From Endomychus coccineus (lineage: Eukaryota > Arthropoda > Insecta > Coleoptera > Endomychidae): a stretch of DNA of 64,000 nucleotides. Below, piece after piece: positions 47,280-57,193 of the stretch. The position numbers and the translations under genes were made by a program. The notes below the pieces were generated by a model. It was not told the DNA's origin. It saw only the letters and a program-made list of their open reading frames with translations, and searched no databases. Numbering within the stretch: the stretch's first letter is position 1; each line of letters starts with the position of its first letter. The DNA lies in contig OY294068.1 in NCBI GenBank assembly GCA_958510875.1, positions 178,591,411-178,655,410 of the forward strand, given 5' to 3'.

Positions 47280-49543
47280 TAATGGGCGGAATATATGCAC
47301 GTCAATTCAGTTGAAATATGAACATATATATGCATAGTTTTTCTATGAAATATGCAACAATATGCATTTATTTGTCAAAATATGCAATTACATGCCTTGA
47401 ATATAACATGGAAAAATGGAAATAAAGAAACGCCGACTCTTACAAAAATTATTTATTTTAAGTAAAATTAAAAGAAAAATATAATAGGTAAAATTTTTAA
47501 CCTGAAATAGTATAAAATGCATTTATAACGATATATTTTTCAAAATTTTCCAATAAAAGTGTTTGCCTTCTGTCTGTAAAAATATGTTTGTACAAAGAAA
47601 AAGATCTTTCAACATCTACCGATGTGATCTGGCAATATTTTAATTTGGGTAGTAAGTTATAAGGCCAAGGTATTACTCCGTTGGATGGTTTAGTATCAAA
47701 AATATTTTTGACTTCCATTAAATACTTAAAGCCTTCATTCTTTCCCACAATAACTTCGAGTTTACTTCTTACTTGATTTCCTACATCACCGGGAACTTTT
47801 TTGCATTTGTAGGAAAAAGTTTCAACAATATTAATTGATTCTCTTAAACTCGTATTCATACTGTCCAACGAAGTTATTATATCTGGTAGAAAACTAAAAT
47901 TAACCTTAATAAAAACAAGTTTCTTAGCTAAATTTACATTTTTGAATACAGCTTGACTTTGCACTACACAATGTGAATTGTCTTCTAAATCTAAAACTAT
48001 GTCTTTAATGGAAAATGGTCTGCATAAAATACCGCGGCCTTAATCCATGTTCCCCATCGAGTAATTACGGGCTCTGGAGGTAAGCTAACTCCTGGCAATT
48101 TCTCTCTATAGATCTGCACTCAAAAACACTTTCTTTACATTCGAGATTGATTTGTTCACCAAGGGATATGCTGTTCTAATAGTTTCTGCAACTCTGTTTA
48201 TCCCGTGTAAAAGGCAAGTGCCATGTACCATATTGAGATAAAATATTTTTAAGTTTTGGCCTACTTTAACCATATACGGCGCTGCGTCAGACAAAAACAC
48301 TAAAAACTTCTCTACTGGAACTGGATTTGGTAAAAAAAAATTTGATAGAGACTGCTGAATAAATCGAGTTACGGTCACATTATTTGTTTTACCTAACTAT
48401 TTAGAAGATATTAAATATGGCTTCCCTGGCTCATTTTCTTGAAGCCCTCCAATAATAAGATGTGCGATATATCGACCACAAGAGTCTGTGCTTTCATCAA
48501 CAATAATATAAAAAAACTTTAATTTCTTCCATAACGGTTTCGTATACTGTTTGCACATACTCCTTTCTAAGTGTGGATTCGTCAGGGATGTTTTGACTAC
48601 AATATTTTTGCAAAAAATCTCTGAATTGTGTATTTTGCAGTTTCTTCAAAGGTATATTTGCTGCGACTAAAGCTTAGCATAAGTCTTGATGAAACACCTC
48701 CTTTTCACTCTTTGGTTTGACATTTTGAAATGCGGTTTGCACACACTGCTGAACAGGCACAGATTTATTTTTCTGCAACTTAGCTTTATGCATAGCTGTT
48801 TTCAAGTGTAGATCAATTTGGAACTTCTTTCCACAAACAATGATTTTGGCACAAACTTTGCAAAACACTTTATCCCCACTAAACTCCAACTCAGGAAAAT
48901 TTTTAATCCACGCAGCGGCTTACGGCATTTTAGGCGTTTGAAATAAATATTTTCGAAATCACTCTTTTCACACTGGAATCTATCGACAAACTAAACTATA
49001 CAATATAAATACAAAAGAAGAGACCACATTTGCTCTCCAATTAGGCACCGAAAAGAAACAAGACAAGAAGGTTCACTTGGCGTCGGTACTTTGAAGTCCG
49101 AACTATAAAAGGAAGCCGCCGCATTCCAACTAGACCCCCGCGCACCGAACAGAAATTTCTGTTTGGTGACAATACTACCACCGAACACGACTTGGCACCA
49201 CCAGAGATTATTTAAGTGTGCCAGCGAAATAGACAACATTAGGGGTGGAGCTTCAAGTGAACCTTCTTGTCTTGTTTCTGTTCGGTGAATTAGGCAAGCT
49301 GATTACTTGGAAATTCTTAAACATCCAATAAATGCCGGCAATAAACCATATAATAATAAAATGGGTCCATAAACCATATAATAATAAAACCTACCCACCT
49401 TTTAAATTATTTCAATTATCTGCAGGGGTCGCAATTAATCTTTTGATAAAACGAAAAACATAAAAATATGCACACAAATGTTATTTTTGCCGAAATATGC
49501 AAAATATGCAAATATATGCACTTTGCATATATTCCGCCCTTTA
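47280..49543 (-). mobile_element. hAT element, copy A
   Basis: 2264 bp. The ends are inverted: TAATGGGCGGAATATATGC on the left and, inverted, TAAAGGGCGGAATATATGC on the right. The 8-bp target duplication ATTATAAT is perfect (47,272-47,279 and 49,544-49,551). Both subterminal regions hold clusters of TGCATAT words, as expected for transposase binding sites. A long 5' inverted repeat with AACAAGACAAGAAGGTTCAC (49,049-49,080 against 49,253-49,287) lies before the transposase start. It encodes one damaged transposase on the minus strand and is longer than copy B by 416 bp. Confidence 0.93.
47497..48928 (-). pseudogene. hAT transposase, full length but broken
   Basis: Starts at ATG 48,928 (MP, stop, then AAAWIKNFPELEFSGDKVFC). 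The N-terminus has a BED-like C2H2 finger: VFCKVCAKIIVCGKK with HLKTAMHK. Then come the catalytic region with FYIIVDESTDS (partly out of frame), VKFLVFLSDAAPYM-type text, HGINRVAETIRTAYPLVNKS and TRWGTWIKAAIFYADH, and the C-terminal dimerisation region SVDVERSFSLYKHIFTDRR and ENFEKYIVINAFYTISG, stop 47,497. Stops (for example after HQDLC) and frameshifts (near 48,000, 48,110, 48,400-48,520) inactivate it. About 477 codons. The family resembles hAT proteins related to CGG-binding protein 1. Confidence 0.88.
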
Positions 49544-49844
49544 ATTATAATTATGTTGTCTACACGTAACACCAAGCTGCTCTTTCTGAAATATTTTTGA
49601 TTAAGCAATGAAGAACATTGAATGACATCCTCCGTAACTGTGTTATCATTGTTCAATATTATATAGAATACTTGCATCATAACACCTTGAAAATAGATTG
49701 CAAATTGTCGATTGGGAAGGAGAACAATCTACAAAAGCAAAATGGAATTAGGCGTACCGCAGGGTACGATTTTGGGTCCAATTTTGTTCATTTTCTACAT
49801 AAACGACCTCATGTCATGTTGAATCAGCAGCAATGTGCATGCTG

Positions 49845-50240
49845 ACGGACGATAATACTCCAGTTAATAATACGAAAACACGACTTGTAGGTATTGCGTA
49901 TGAAGCACTGCCAAGTTTTTTGTTGAGATTATGAATATGTATTTTCCATTCTAGCTTGTCATCATTTGAACATTTGTGTTTTCGCTGTATTTCCCCATGA
50001 AGTGTTTCTATATTGATTTGGTTTGTGTCATTATTTTGATGAAAGGTTATACTAGGAATTGTATTTGTATTAACACATAACTTATTTGAAGAAAACCAGT
50101 GTATGATTTCTATACGTTGCTGAGATGACCACACCAACAAATCTTCGATGTTATCACTTTGGTCTACTATACTCGTATCGTCAAATTTTGTGAAGATTTC
50201 CAAACCACACGTGCTGCAGTTAGACTGCATATAGTCATGG
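49845..50240 (-). pseudogene. Jockey/CR1-type RT fragment, inverted against unit 2
   Basis: Minus strand: KFDDTSIVDQSDNIEDLLVW (RT block 5, FADDTS type with one Asp box kept), IEIIHWFSSNKLCVNTN, DDKLEWKIHIHNLNKKLGSA (thumb). It carries exactly the RT part that should follow NDLMSC...SSNVH on the plus strand at 49,742-49,835, but lies in the opposite orientation. Read as one element, ~400 bp after the block 4 region have been inverted. Confidence 0.8.
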
Positions 50241-52384
50241 CAAAAATCAGTTGATACCGCAATAGCACTAAAGAAACCAGATGGTAAACATACAGAAAGC
50301 GAGAAGGAAAGAGCTCAGCTCTTACTATACACTCACTTTCCAGGGAGTGAACCTAGCACTATAGGGCAAATAGCAGTACATATATGCTGCAGTAGTAGGA
50401 TAAGATTGGCAATGAACACCTTTCAACCATTCAAATACAAATTATTGTTGGAATCTTCCCAGCCCTTGGTCAGCGAGATACATACCCGAGGTATGAAGAA
50501 GGGTCTAGTTTACCTTCATTTCTAAATCGGAAAAAAGGGACACAACACACCCTAAATCCCTGTGACCAAACATCTATACTTTGTCAGTTACACCCTGTAT
50601 TCTAGTTACCTACTTTGGCTCTATTGCAGTATATTGATCAAAGGAGCATGCAACTTTCTTGTATTATGGGCATTTGAGTGCAGTTTTGGTTTGTGAAAAA
50701 TGATCTCAGATGGAATAATCATTTGATTTTGAAAACAATAAGATATAGGCATATTTTGAGTTCCTATTTCTTACTTGTTGTGTAGGACATGACCTATATT
50801 TTGAATAAACTCATTTATTTATCACATGCGTATGCATTGTCAGTATCTGGGACTACAGATTGACTGTCCAGACTTCACAAAGCAACGAAATTGAAAGAGT
50901 AAGTTGTCAATAAGTTATATTTTTCAAAATCCTATGAGCTGAAAGCCTGAACTGTTCCAAAACATCCCCTTGCAATTCTCGCTCTCGACATGAAAACTTT
51001 TGTAATCTTGTCACCAGAATTTTGGATCTCATGCGAAGCACTACCTGTATATTAGAAGACAGTTCTGAGATTTAGAGACTTATAGGAATGAAATTCTTAT
51101 ACCTATAGTTTTCTATTTCTATCTGCAATAACTCTCGAAACTCAATTTACTTTAATGCAAGTTGATGAGGATTATGAAGATCGCTACAAGCCCAAGATGA
51201 AAGCAGATGCTTTCAGAAAATTAAGTAATTCACAATGATCGACCAAACCTTCGAACATGAATTGGATTGATCACTTATGAGTCATGTTCAAGAGAAACGG
51301 ATAATATAAATGAACAATTTTTTTCAAATCTTCAACTAAATATTGAATAGTGAATATTCACCATTCCGTTCTGTGGGGATAATGAAAATTAGAATTTCAA
51401 TTGTGAACAGAACTTCTCTTCCTTAATATATTCCATGTTGAAATAACTATTTTCAACTACAAACTTACTCAACAAAGTATCTCTCGATTCTATTAAGGTA
51501 ACTTTTAAAATTAGTACGTAAACGTTATATTTCGAATTCCGAAAAGCAGTCGATCCAAAGATGAGCGGATGAGTAATAACGATAACTGGTATGGGATTAA
51601 AAAGAAAAACTTCACTCGAACTAAATAATTTCAAGTTTGTAAGGGCTCTTGTAAAAGTGAGGCGCCATTAGGCTGAGTTACGAGAAAAGTGCGTCAAAAC
51701 TTCTATTAACATCCAAAGGCGGGTGCAGCGATAATCCAGGAGAATAAAAATCATTCTTACAAATTTATGAGCAGAAGAGAAATATTATATGCACTTAATT
51801 TAGCACTTAATGTTATGGAACTTTAAACAGATGCCTCCAAGATATGGTTATTCCATACCTATTACAACTTTAAAACGCCTGCAAATATTACTTTCATACT
51901 CGTAAAGTAATTTGAATATCTCTGGAGCAAGTTTCAAATTTTAAGTTAGTTTCTGAGATGCATATGTTCATTATTTCATCTGGTCTGTATCATTCATTCG
52001 AATGACAATGACATTTACTATTACTTCAAGTGATTCATAGCTGTTTGGAAAATAATGCAAAAGACTAATTTGGAAGACTTCCTTCTATAAGAACCCGATT
52101 CACACAAAACTACGCTTACGGAGAAGATCAGCAGAATCGGCTCAGTACTCAGTTGCCGACCGAATCGAAGGTACGCTGGGCGATAAAATATACACTTTGG
52201 ATGCACCCACTGATAATTAAGATTCGTTAGATAATACTAACGTCAGACAAATTGGAACTGCTCCTTCCAAACATGATGTGAATGTCACAATGAGCGTTGG
52301 ATCGCAAAGATTGCTGCACAAAGAGTACTCACAATGAGTGTAGGTATATATATGGCTCACTTGAAAAAGTACATACTGATTTTA
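50241..52384. other. Unassigned intergenic DNA
   Basis: No gene that I recognise. 50,541-50,615 has ACACCCTAAATCCCTG and ACACCCTGTATTC, reminiscent of Tc1/mariner ends, without a partner. Confidence 0.45.
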
Positions 52385-52457
52385 ATTGAAGTTGGTGTGA
52401 TAAGGACGCTTTGTGATGATATAGTTAGCTTTAAGAAATCCCGTTTTAGACATTGAT

Positions 52458-52502
52458 ACGTCTTCTGATGATGATCGTGAGACGGAAACGTACGTAAAGA
52501 CG
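52458..52502 (+). ncRNA. Hammerhead-ribozyme-like motif, best copy
   Basis: Stem I: CGTCTT (52,459-52,464) pairs perfectly with AAGACG (52,497-52,502). Core box CTGATGA (52,465-52,471) and GAA (52,485-52,487) match consensus. Stem III is ACGTACGT (52,488-52,495), self-pairing with a 2-bp stem. The cleavage base is A (52,496) after GT, an allowed NUH triplet. Stem II (TGATC-GTGA-GACG) has two mismatches beyond its first two pairs; the 42.2-kb copy has a perfect stem II. PLE hammerheads are known for minimal stem III. Activity is unproven. Confidence 0.7.
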
Positions 52503-52606
52503 AAAATAATAAGCAAATATGTGACCTATTTCCTGAGAATTTATATATCATTCATACCTGGGTCAAGAATCATTATTAATTTTTCGACTGGGATATAAGA
52601 CTTAAT

Positions 52607-53470
52607 ATGGGAGGAACAACTACCAATTGTAGAGTTTTAAAGGAATGCGGAAAGTTGAGGAAGATATTAGCAAGAGAGAAAAATCGCAGAATATTTCTGG
52701 TAAGATGTAGGAATCTGCAAGTATTCGTAAAATTCATTAAATCTAAATCAAAGGATAATATGTTTGGCAAGGTGCAGAATAAGAACGCGTACGCTGAATT
52801 AATGAATTCTCTTCATAAAAATTGTTTGAATTTGTGCATTAAAGAAGCTTGCACAAATATAGCAGAGGTTGAAAACAAAATTGAGCGCGTCGAACAATCC
52901 TGTTATCTGAATTTTGATGGCAATTTTTCCAAAATCTGCAGAACAATTTCGAAACAAATTTTAACAAAATCAAAGCCATCCAATCAAAACAGGTGAATAG
53001 TTTAATGAAGTGTGGAAGTAAGGTAAAACAGAATCAATAAGCAATGGTTGAAAAACCTAACAGACACAAAAATTTTGGATGAGGTGCAGCACACGTTGAG
53101 CTTAAGTCCCGAATTTGCATTGCCTGATAATAAAAAATTTGCCTATCGACAGTAAAATAAAAATTTAGAAGAAAATAATGAAACTAAAAATACAATTTGT
53201 AACATATTGACAAATAGAACGAATAAAGAGAAAGCAGGAATAGGCATAGCAGAAAATCGTTTTATCTATCACACAAAAAAGACAAAAGTGTTCTTAGATG
53301 CTAACCCTCAAATAGTTTTGAACGCGGATAAATGTAATAAAACCGTCATAATGCATAGAGATGACTATGAAAACAAAATAGGAAATCTATTAAATGATGA
53401 TTAAATGTGACCCTACATTATCAGTACAAAATGATATGCATACATCAATAAATTAATGGTACAGAAATAT
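52607..53470 (+). pseudogene. Penelope-like ORF, N-terminal part
   Basis: The frame from 52,607 gives a basic N-terminus: RRIFLVRCRNLQVFVKFIKS (the FLxxCRxxxxxPK-type block of PLEs), LHKNCLNLCIKEACTNIAEV. It is open to 52,996. After a frameshift: WLKNLTDTKILDEVQHTLSL and SPEFALPDNKKFAY (the LSxGPKFALP block), a stop, then NRFIYHTKKTKVFLDANPQI and VLNADKCNKTVIMHRDDYEN (the RADKGNxTVIMxxxDY block, start of the RT). Another shift gives CDPTLSVQNDMHTSINKL. It then loses similarity near 53,500. About three disabling changes. Confidence 0.8.
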
Positions 53471-53510
53471 AATAGTGTAGCACCTCCTGTGATATATTAC
53501 TGAGTCAGTA

Positions 53511-53689
53511 TTTTATACCTTAGGATACGCATATGACCTAACCATCATCTAGCTAATATGAATATTTAAGTCCTATGACATATAATGCAGAGTCTCCAAA
53601 ATAATCGAACGGTAGTGTAAAGAGCATTCTTCGAACTGCAATCTGTCAAAAATAGAACTGGGTTCATGATAAAAAGGAAACGCTATCGT
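53511..53689. other. Short unassigned gap
   Basis: Nothing recognised. Confidence 0.5.
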
Positions 53690-54020
53690 CGGAGGTCAAA
53701 TACCTGGATATGATTTTCGACAGCGAACTTACATGGGGATATCCTCTTACCGCAAGATGTAAATAAACAAGCATCGCCTTCTGACAGTGTCAAGGAGCGA
53801 TCGGAAAAACATGGCATGTTTCTTCAATGATACGCTCATACGATCCAGGATACGGTGCAAGGGTATGATGGCCCAGATACAGACAGAAGATATCAATGAA
53901 ATAAGTAAATGAGTTACAAGGAACCTGGTGCGGTCAATACCCATACAGCAGCTATATATCAATAATCGCCAATCATCATCTTATGGAAATGCGTTGATGT
54001 CATTTTCTAAGACCAAGCAT
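53690..54020 (+). pseudogene. I/R1-like retrotransposon RT thumb fragment
   Basis: SEVKYLDMIFDSELTWGYPL (consensus VKYLGVxLDSKLTW), TARCK, stop, then QCQGAIGKTWHVS, PGYGARV (for VRPxxxYGAxVWWP) and TWCGQYPYSSYI. Several stops. Truncated both ways. Confidence 0.7.
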
Positions 54021-54104
54021 TGTGTAGGGGATGCGAAGAGGAGCTGTTCCATGTGGAGATGTTACAATGATCCTAATGAGGAATCTGTACAATAGATTAG
54101 ATCA

Positions 54105-54126
54105 CAGTGACTCTATAGAGTCACTG
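54105..54126. repeat. Perfect 22-bp palindrome
   Basis: CAGTGACTCTA is followed at once by its reverse complement, centred on TATA. A related imperfect version (CACTCTATTCATAGAG) stands at 32,943-32,960. Confidence 0.85.
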
Positions 54127-54197
54127 TAGATCAGATTGGATACGATTAATCATGGGTGTCTTTCCCGTCTCCAGTGAGAGATTCTCTTCGACGGTCG

Positions 54198-54333
54198 TCA
54201 TCATCATCATTGTTTGAGGGGAGTAGGCTTATCATCTAAATGCACTTAGGTCACTTAATTGTGCCTATTGTGAGCCCCGTGGTTGGAAGCCTATAAACCC
54301 AGAATATTTCCAGTGCTGGCTTCCATAAATTCT
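54198..54333 (-). mobile_element. 3' terminus of the (GAT)n-tailed I-like family, inverted
   Basis: The reverse complement of the last ~136 bp of the family (ATCATCATCAT tail at its left, then CCCCGTGGTTGGAAGCC and GTGCTGGCTTCCAT). It lies tail-out against the plus-strand copy that begins at 54,341, making an inverted repeat with the 54,570-54,730 end. Confidence 0.85.
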
Positions 54334-54340
54334 ATCTAAG

Positions 54341-54735
54341 TAACTCCTTTCTCTGAACAGAAGGGACATCAAAGAGATGCCTGGTACCCTAACCGGTCAC
54401 TGTCGTCTCAACAAACACCTTCATACTATGGGCATCGCAGATGACTCAATATGTAGGAAATTCTGAAAGGCAGCAGAAACTGCCTCTCACATCCTGTTGG
54501 AAAGCCCAGAGCATTAGCATCTCTTAGGCACCAACCTTTCGGAGACTCAAAACTGCCCTTAGAAGAACTTATGGAAGCCAGCACTGCCAATATTCTATGT
54601 TTCTGGCGGCCCACAAATCTATCAGAATAGAAAGGGCTTCTGACCACGGGGCGTGCAAAGGGTCCAGCTAAGTGGCTTGAGTGCATTTGGGAGCTAGGCC
54701 CCCTCTCCTCAAACGATGATGATGATAATCTTCAA
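54341..54735 (+). mobile_element. (GAT)n-tailed I-like element, 3' 395 bp
   Basis: Encodes LLSLNRRDIKEMPGTLTGHC, RLNKHLHTMGIADDSICRKF, a stop, then AAETASHILLE (Cys-rich region with the second Cys lost). It ends in GATGATGATGATAAT at 54,715-54,729. 5' truncated. Confidence 0.85.
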
Positions 54736-54830
54736 TGCGACCCTGTTGTTTTTTGGAATATCAATAGATTCAAGTACATTTTGATATAGATAGGTATTTC
54801 CGAATTCAAACAAGAGACTATTTACATGTA

Positions 54831-57191
54831 CAGGGTGTCCCATTTTGGGTACTTTTGCGGGGTATCTCCTTTATTTTTAAAGATAGAGAGTTGCGGTTTT
54901 CGCGACACTGTGCTACTTTTTCGTAAAACTCAAGATGCCGTCAACAGAATTTTCATAGCCCTTTTAGTTTTTAAGATACAGGGCATTTCTGAAAATGTTG
55001 CATTTTGTGACCCCCCTCGTATCTCCGTTATCCTTCAATAAAATAACATTCTAATAGTTTTTTTTCCGTAGAATGCAGTGGTGTAGATAACTTTTGTTAC
55101 ATATTCACTGTTGAATTGAGTTATATAGCAAACTTATGTTTTTTTAAATGGAACACCCTGTATATTTATAGACTATAAAATTTGTCTTTTTTTTACCTTT
55201 TCGAAAATATATGATAGTATAAACTTTTTTTCAGAAACACGCAAACAATTGACAATTTTTAGAAATTAAATACATATTTTAATTGTAGGCCATTGATATT
55301 GTTTATGACAAGAAACAGAAATAAGCATCAAATCTCTATCGCATTCAAGCTGTTTATTTTCGTTCTTTTGGTATCATTATTCGATAGATATTTATCAATT
55401 TTTTCGAATAATGGCAGTTTATGAAAATTATGAGAAATATGATATGATGGTATGTTTTATACAGAATAATGAAAATTCTGAAGAAGCTTCGGAATTATAT
55501 TTCCAAAGGTGAGTAAGCTATTATGGCTATGAAAATCTCTATTATCATTTTAATTTTTGCTTGTTAGATATCCAGAAAGAAGGCAACCGTTTTTTGGGAT
55601 ATTTGCCCGTTTAAAAGCAAATTTAGTTGAGCACGGATCATTTGTTCACCCGCGCCCTAAAACATACAACAAAGAGAACAGGGAAAGAAAAGAGATAGAT
55701 ACTTTAGGATATATAGAAGCAACATCTTCGTCCTCATGTAGAAAAATTTAGAAGGAAATTGGTGTGCCAAAAACTAACGCTCAGAGGATCTTGAAGGAAT
55801 ATAAGTATCATCCATACAAATTTAATATACTACAACATTTGCATCCTGGCGATGCCGAGCGCCGGGCACTGTTTTGCCAGTGGTATTTGCAACAAATCGA
55901 TGCTAACGATTTATTTGGCAGACTTGTTTTTTGGTCAGACGAATGCTTTATTTCAAGTGCTGGCATTTTCAATCGTCACAATACCAGGAACTGGCGTAGT
56001 GAAAATCTGCATTTAATGTTTGAAAGGGCACAACAAGGACGCTTTGGAGTTGAGGTTTCATGTTTTATTTTGGGTAGACATATAGTTTATAGGATTTTTG
56101 AAGGAGGTCTTACAGCACGTAGATACCTAGAAATTCTTGAGGAAGTTATTCCAGAACTGCTCGAAAACATTCCATTAGCCCAGTATAATGCTGTTTACCT
56201 ACAGCAAGATGGTGCCCCAAGTCATAACTCTAGGCTCTTAAGGGCCTTTCTAAATAATAACTTTCCTCAAAGATGGATAGGTACCAACGGACCTGTTAGA
56301 AGGCCTCCACGATCACCAGATCTCTCAATTTTAGATTTTTTTTTTATGGGGTTATATACAAAATGAAGTATATAAAACTCGATATGACGGCATTGCAAAA
56401 CTTCGAGAGGCAATTCATTTAGCTTTTCGAAATCTGCGAATGAGAACAATGGTTCTTTTGAACGCTATTCAAAGAATCTCAAAGATCTGCCAATTTTGCA
56501 TTAGAGAAAATGGTGGTCAATTTGAACATCACATTTAATTTTTTTTAATAATGTTATTTTTTTGTGTTTTTGTTATATTGTCACTTTACGCCACAAAACT
56601 GTTGTTACAAACTTACTGTTAGAAAAAGATCTATGGGAATTTTTTTTAATAGATACCTATATACAAGGTATCCAATTATTTGTTAGTGATATGTAAGTTG
56701 CACTTGTTTATTATTGTTATCCATAGCCTACTATTAAAATATGTATTTAATTTTCTGAAAATTGTCAATTATTTGCGTGTTTCTGAAAAAAAGTTTATAC
56801 TATCATATATTTTTGAAAAGGTAAAAAAAGACAAATTTTATAGTCTATAAATATACAGGATGTTCCATTTAAAAAAACATAAGTTTACTTTATAACTCAA
56901 AAACAGTAAATATGTAACAAAAGTTATCTACACCACTGCATTCTACGGAAAAAAATCTATTAGAATGTTATTTTATCTTTTCGATAAGTTGAAGGATAAC
57001 GGAGATACGAGGGGGGTCACAAAATGCAACATTTTCAGAAATGTATCTTAAAAACTAAAAGGGCTATGAAAATTCTGTTGACGGCATCTTGAGTTTTATG
57101 AAAAAGTAGCACAGTGTCGCGAAAACCGCAACTCTCTATCTTTAAAAATAAAGGAGATACCCCGCAAAAGTACCCAAAATGGGACACCCTG
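54831..57191 (+). mobile_element. DD41D Tc1/mariner element, nearly complete, ~460-bp TIRs
   Basis: 2361 bp with inverted repeats at 54,831-55,289 and about 56,729-57,191, ending CAGGGTGTCCCATTTTGGG at both sides, and TA outside each end (54,829-54,830; 57,192-57,193). Each repeat also contains an inner, inverted copy of the terminal motif (AAATGGAACACCCTGTA at 55,146-55,162; TACAGGATGTTCCATTT at 56,854-56,870). The repeats look only a few percent diverged, so the insertion is relatively young. The transposase has one in-frame stop and one frameshift. Confidence 0.95.
55411..56538 (+). pseudogene. DD41D Tc1/mariner transposase with a probable 59-bp intron
   Basis: Exon 1 is 55,411-55,508 (MAVYENYEKYDMMVCF, ending ELYFQ). 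The intron, 55,509-55,567, runs GTGAGT to TTGTTAG. Exon 2 starts in frame with YPERRQPFFGIFARLKANL (first HTH). Then a TAG at 55,749-55,751 breaks the second HTH (CRKI-stop-KEIGVPKTNAQ). Catalytic sites: VFWSDECF (Asp 1), YLQQDGAPSHNS (Asp 2), RSPDLSILDFF (Asp 3); 41 residues lie between Asp 2 and Asp 3. A ten-T run at 56,336-56,345 has one T too many and shifts the frame before WGYIQNEVYK. The C-terminus is CIRENGGQFEHHI. Without the extra T the spliced frame is 355 codons. Otherwise well preserved. Confidence 0.92.
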
Positions 57192-57193
57192 TA

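Larger units (their letters stand above)
47155..49840 (+). repeat. Tandem duplication, unit 2, interrupted by hAT
   Basis: Unit 2 comprises 47,155-47,279 plus 49,552-49,840 and aligns with unit 1 across the insertion. Its RT end is better kept: [20 protein letters not shown] and NDLMSC at 49,742-49,819, then a stop and ISSNVHAD. One copy of the 8-bp word at the insertion point is present in unit 1 (46,855-46,865 region), which gives the empty-site sequence. Confidence 0.8.
52385..53510 (+). mobile_element. Penelope-like element, 5' half with terminal repeat
   Basis: From the left: a terminal repeat shared with 42,056-42,250 (minus) and 42,726-42,880, with a hammerhead-like motif at 52,458-52,502; a leader; and the N-terminal part of a PLE ORF from 52,607. 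It is truncated inside the reverse transcriptase near 53,510, so RT catalytic blocks and GIY-YIG are absent. The order terminal repeat with hammerhead then ORF is that of PLEs. Confidence 0.8.

Noticed and set aside
51389..51634. 81-codon minus-strand frame
   Set aside because: Low-complexity Phe/Ser/Val text without motif; treated as chance.
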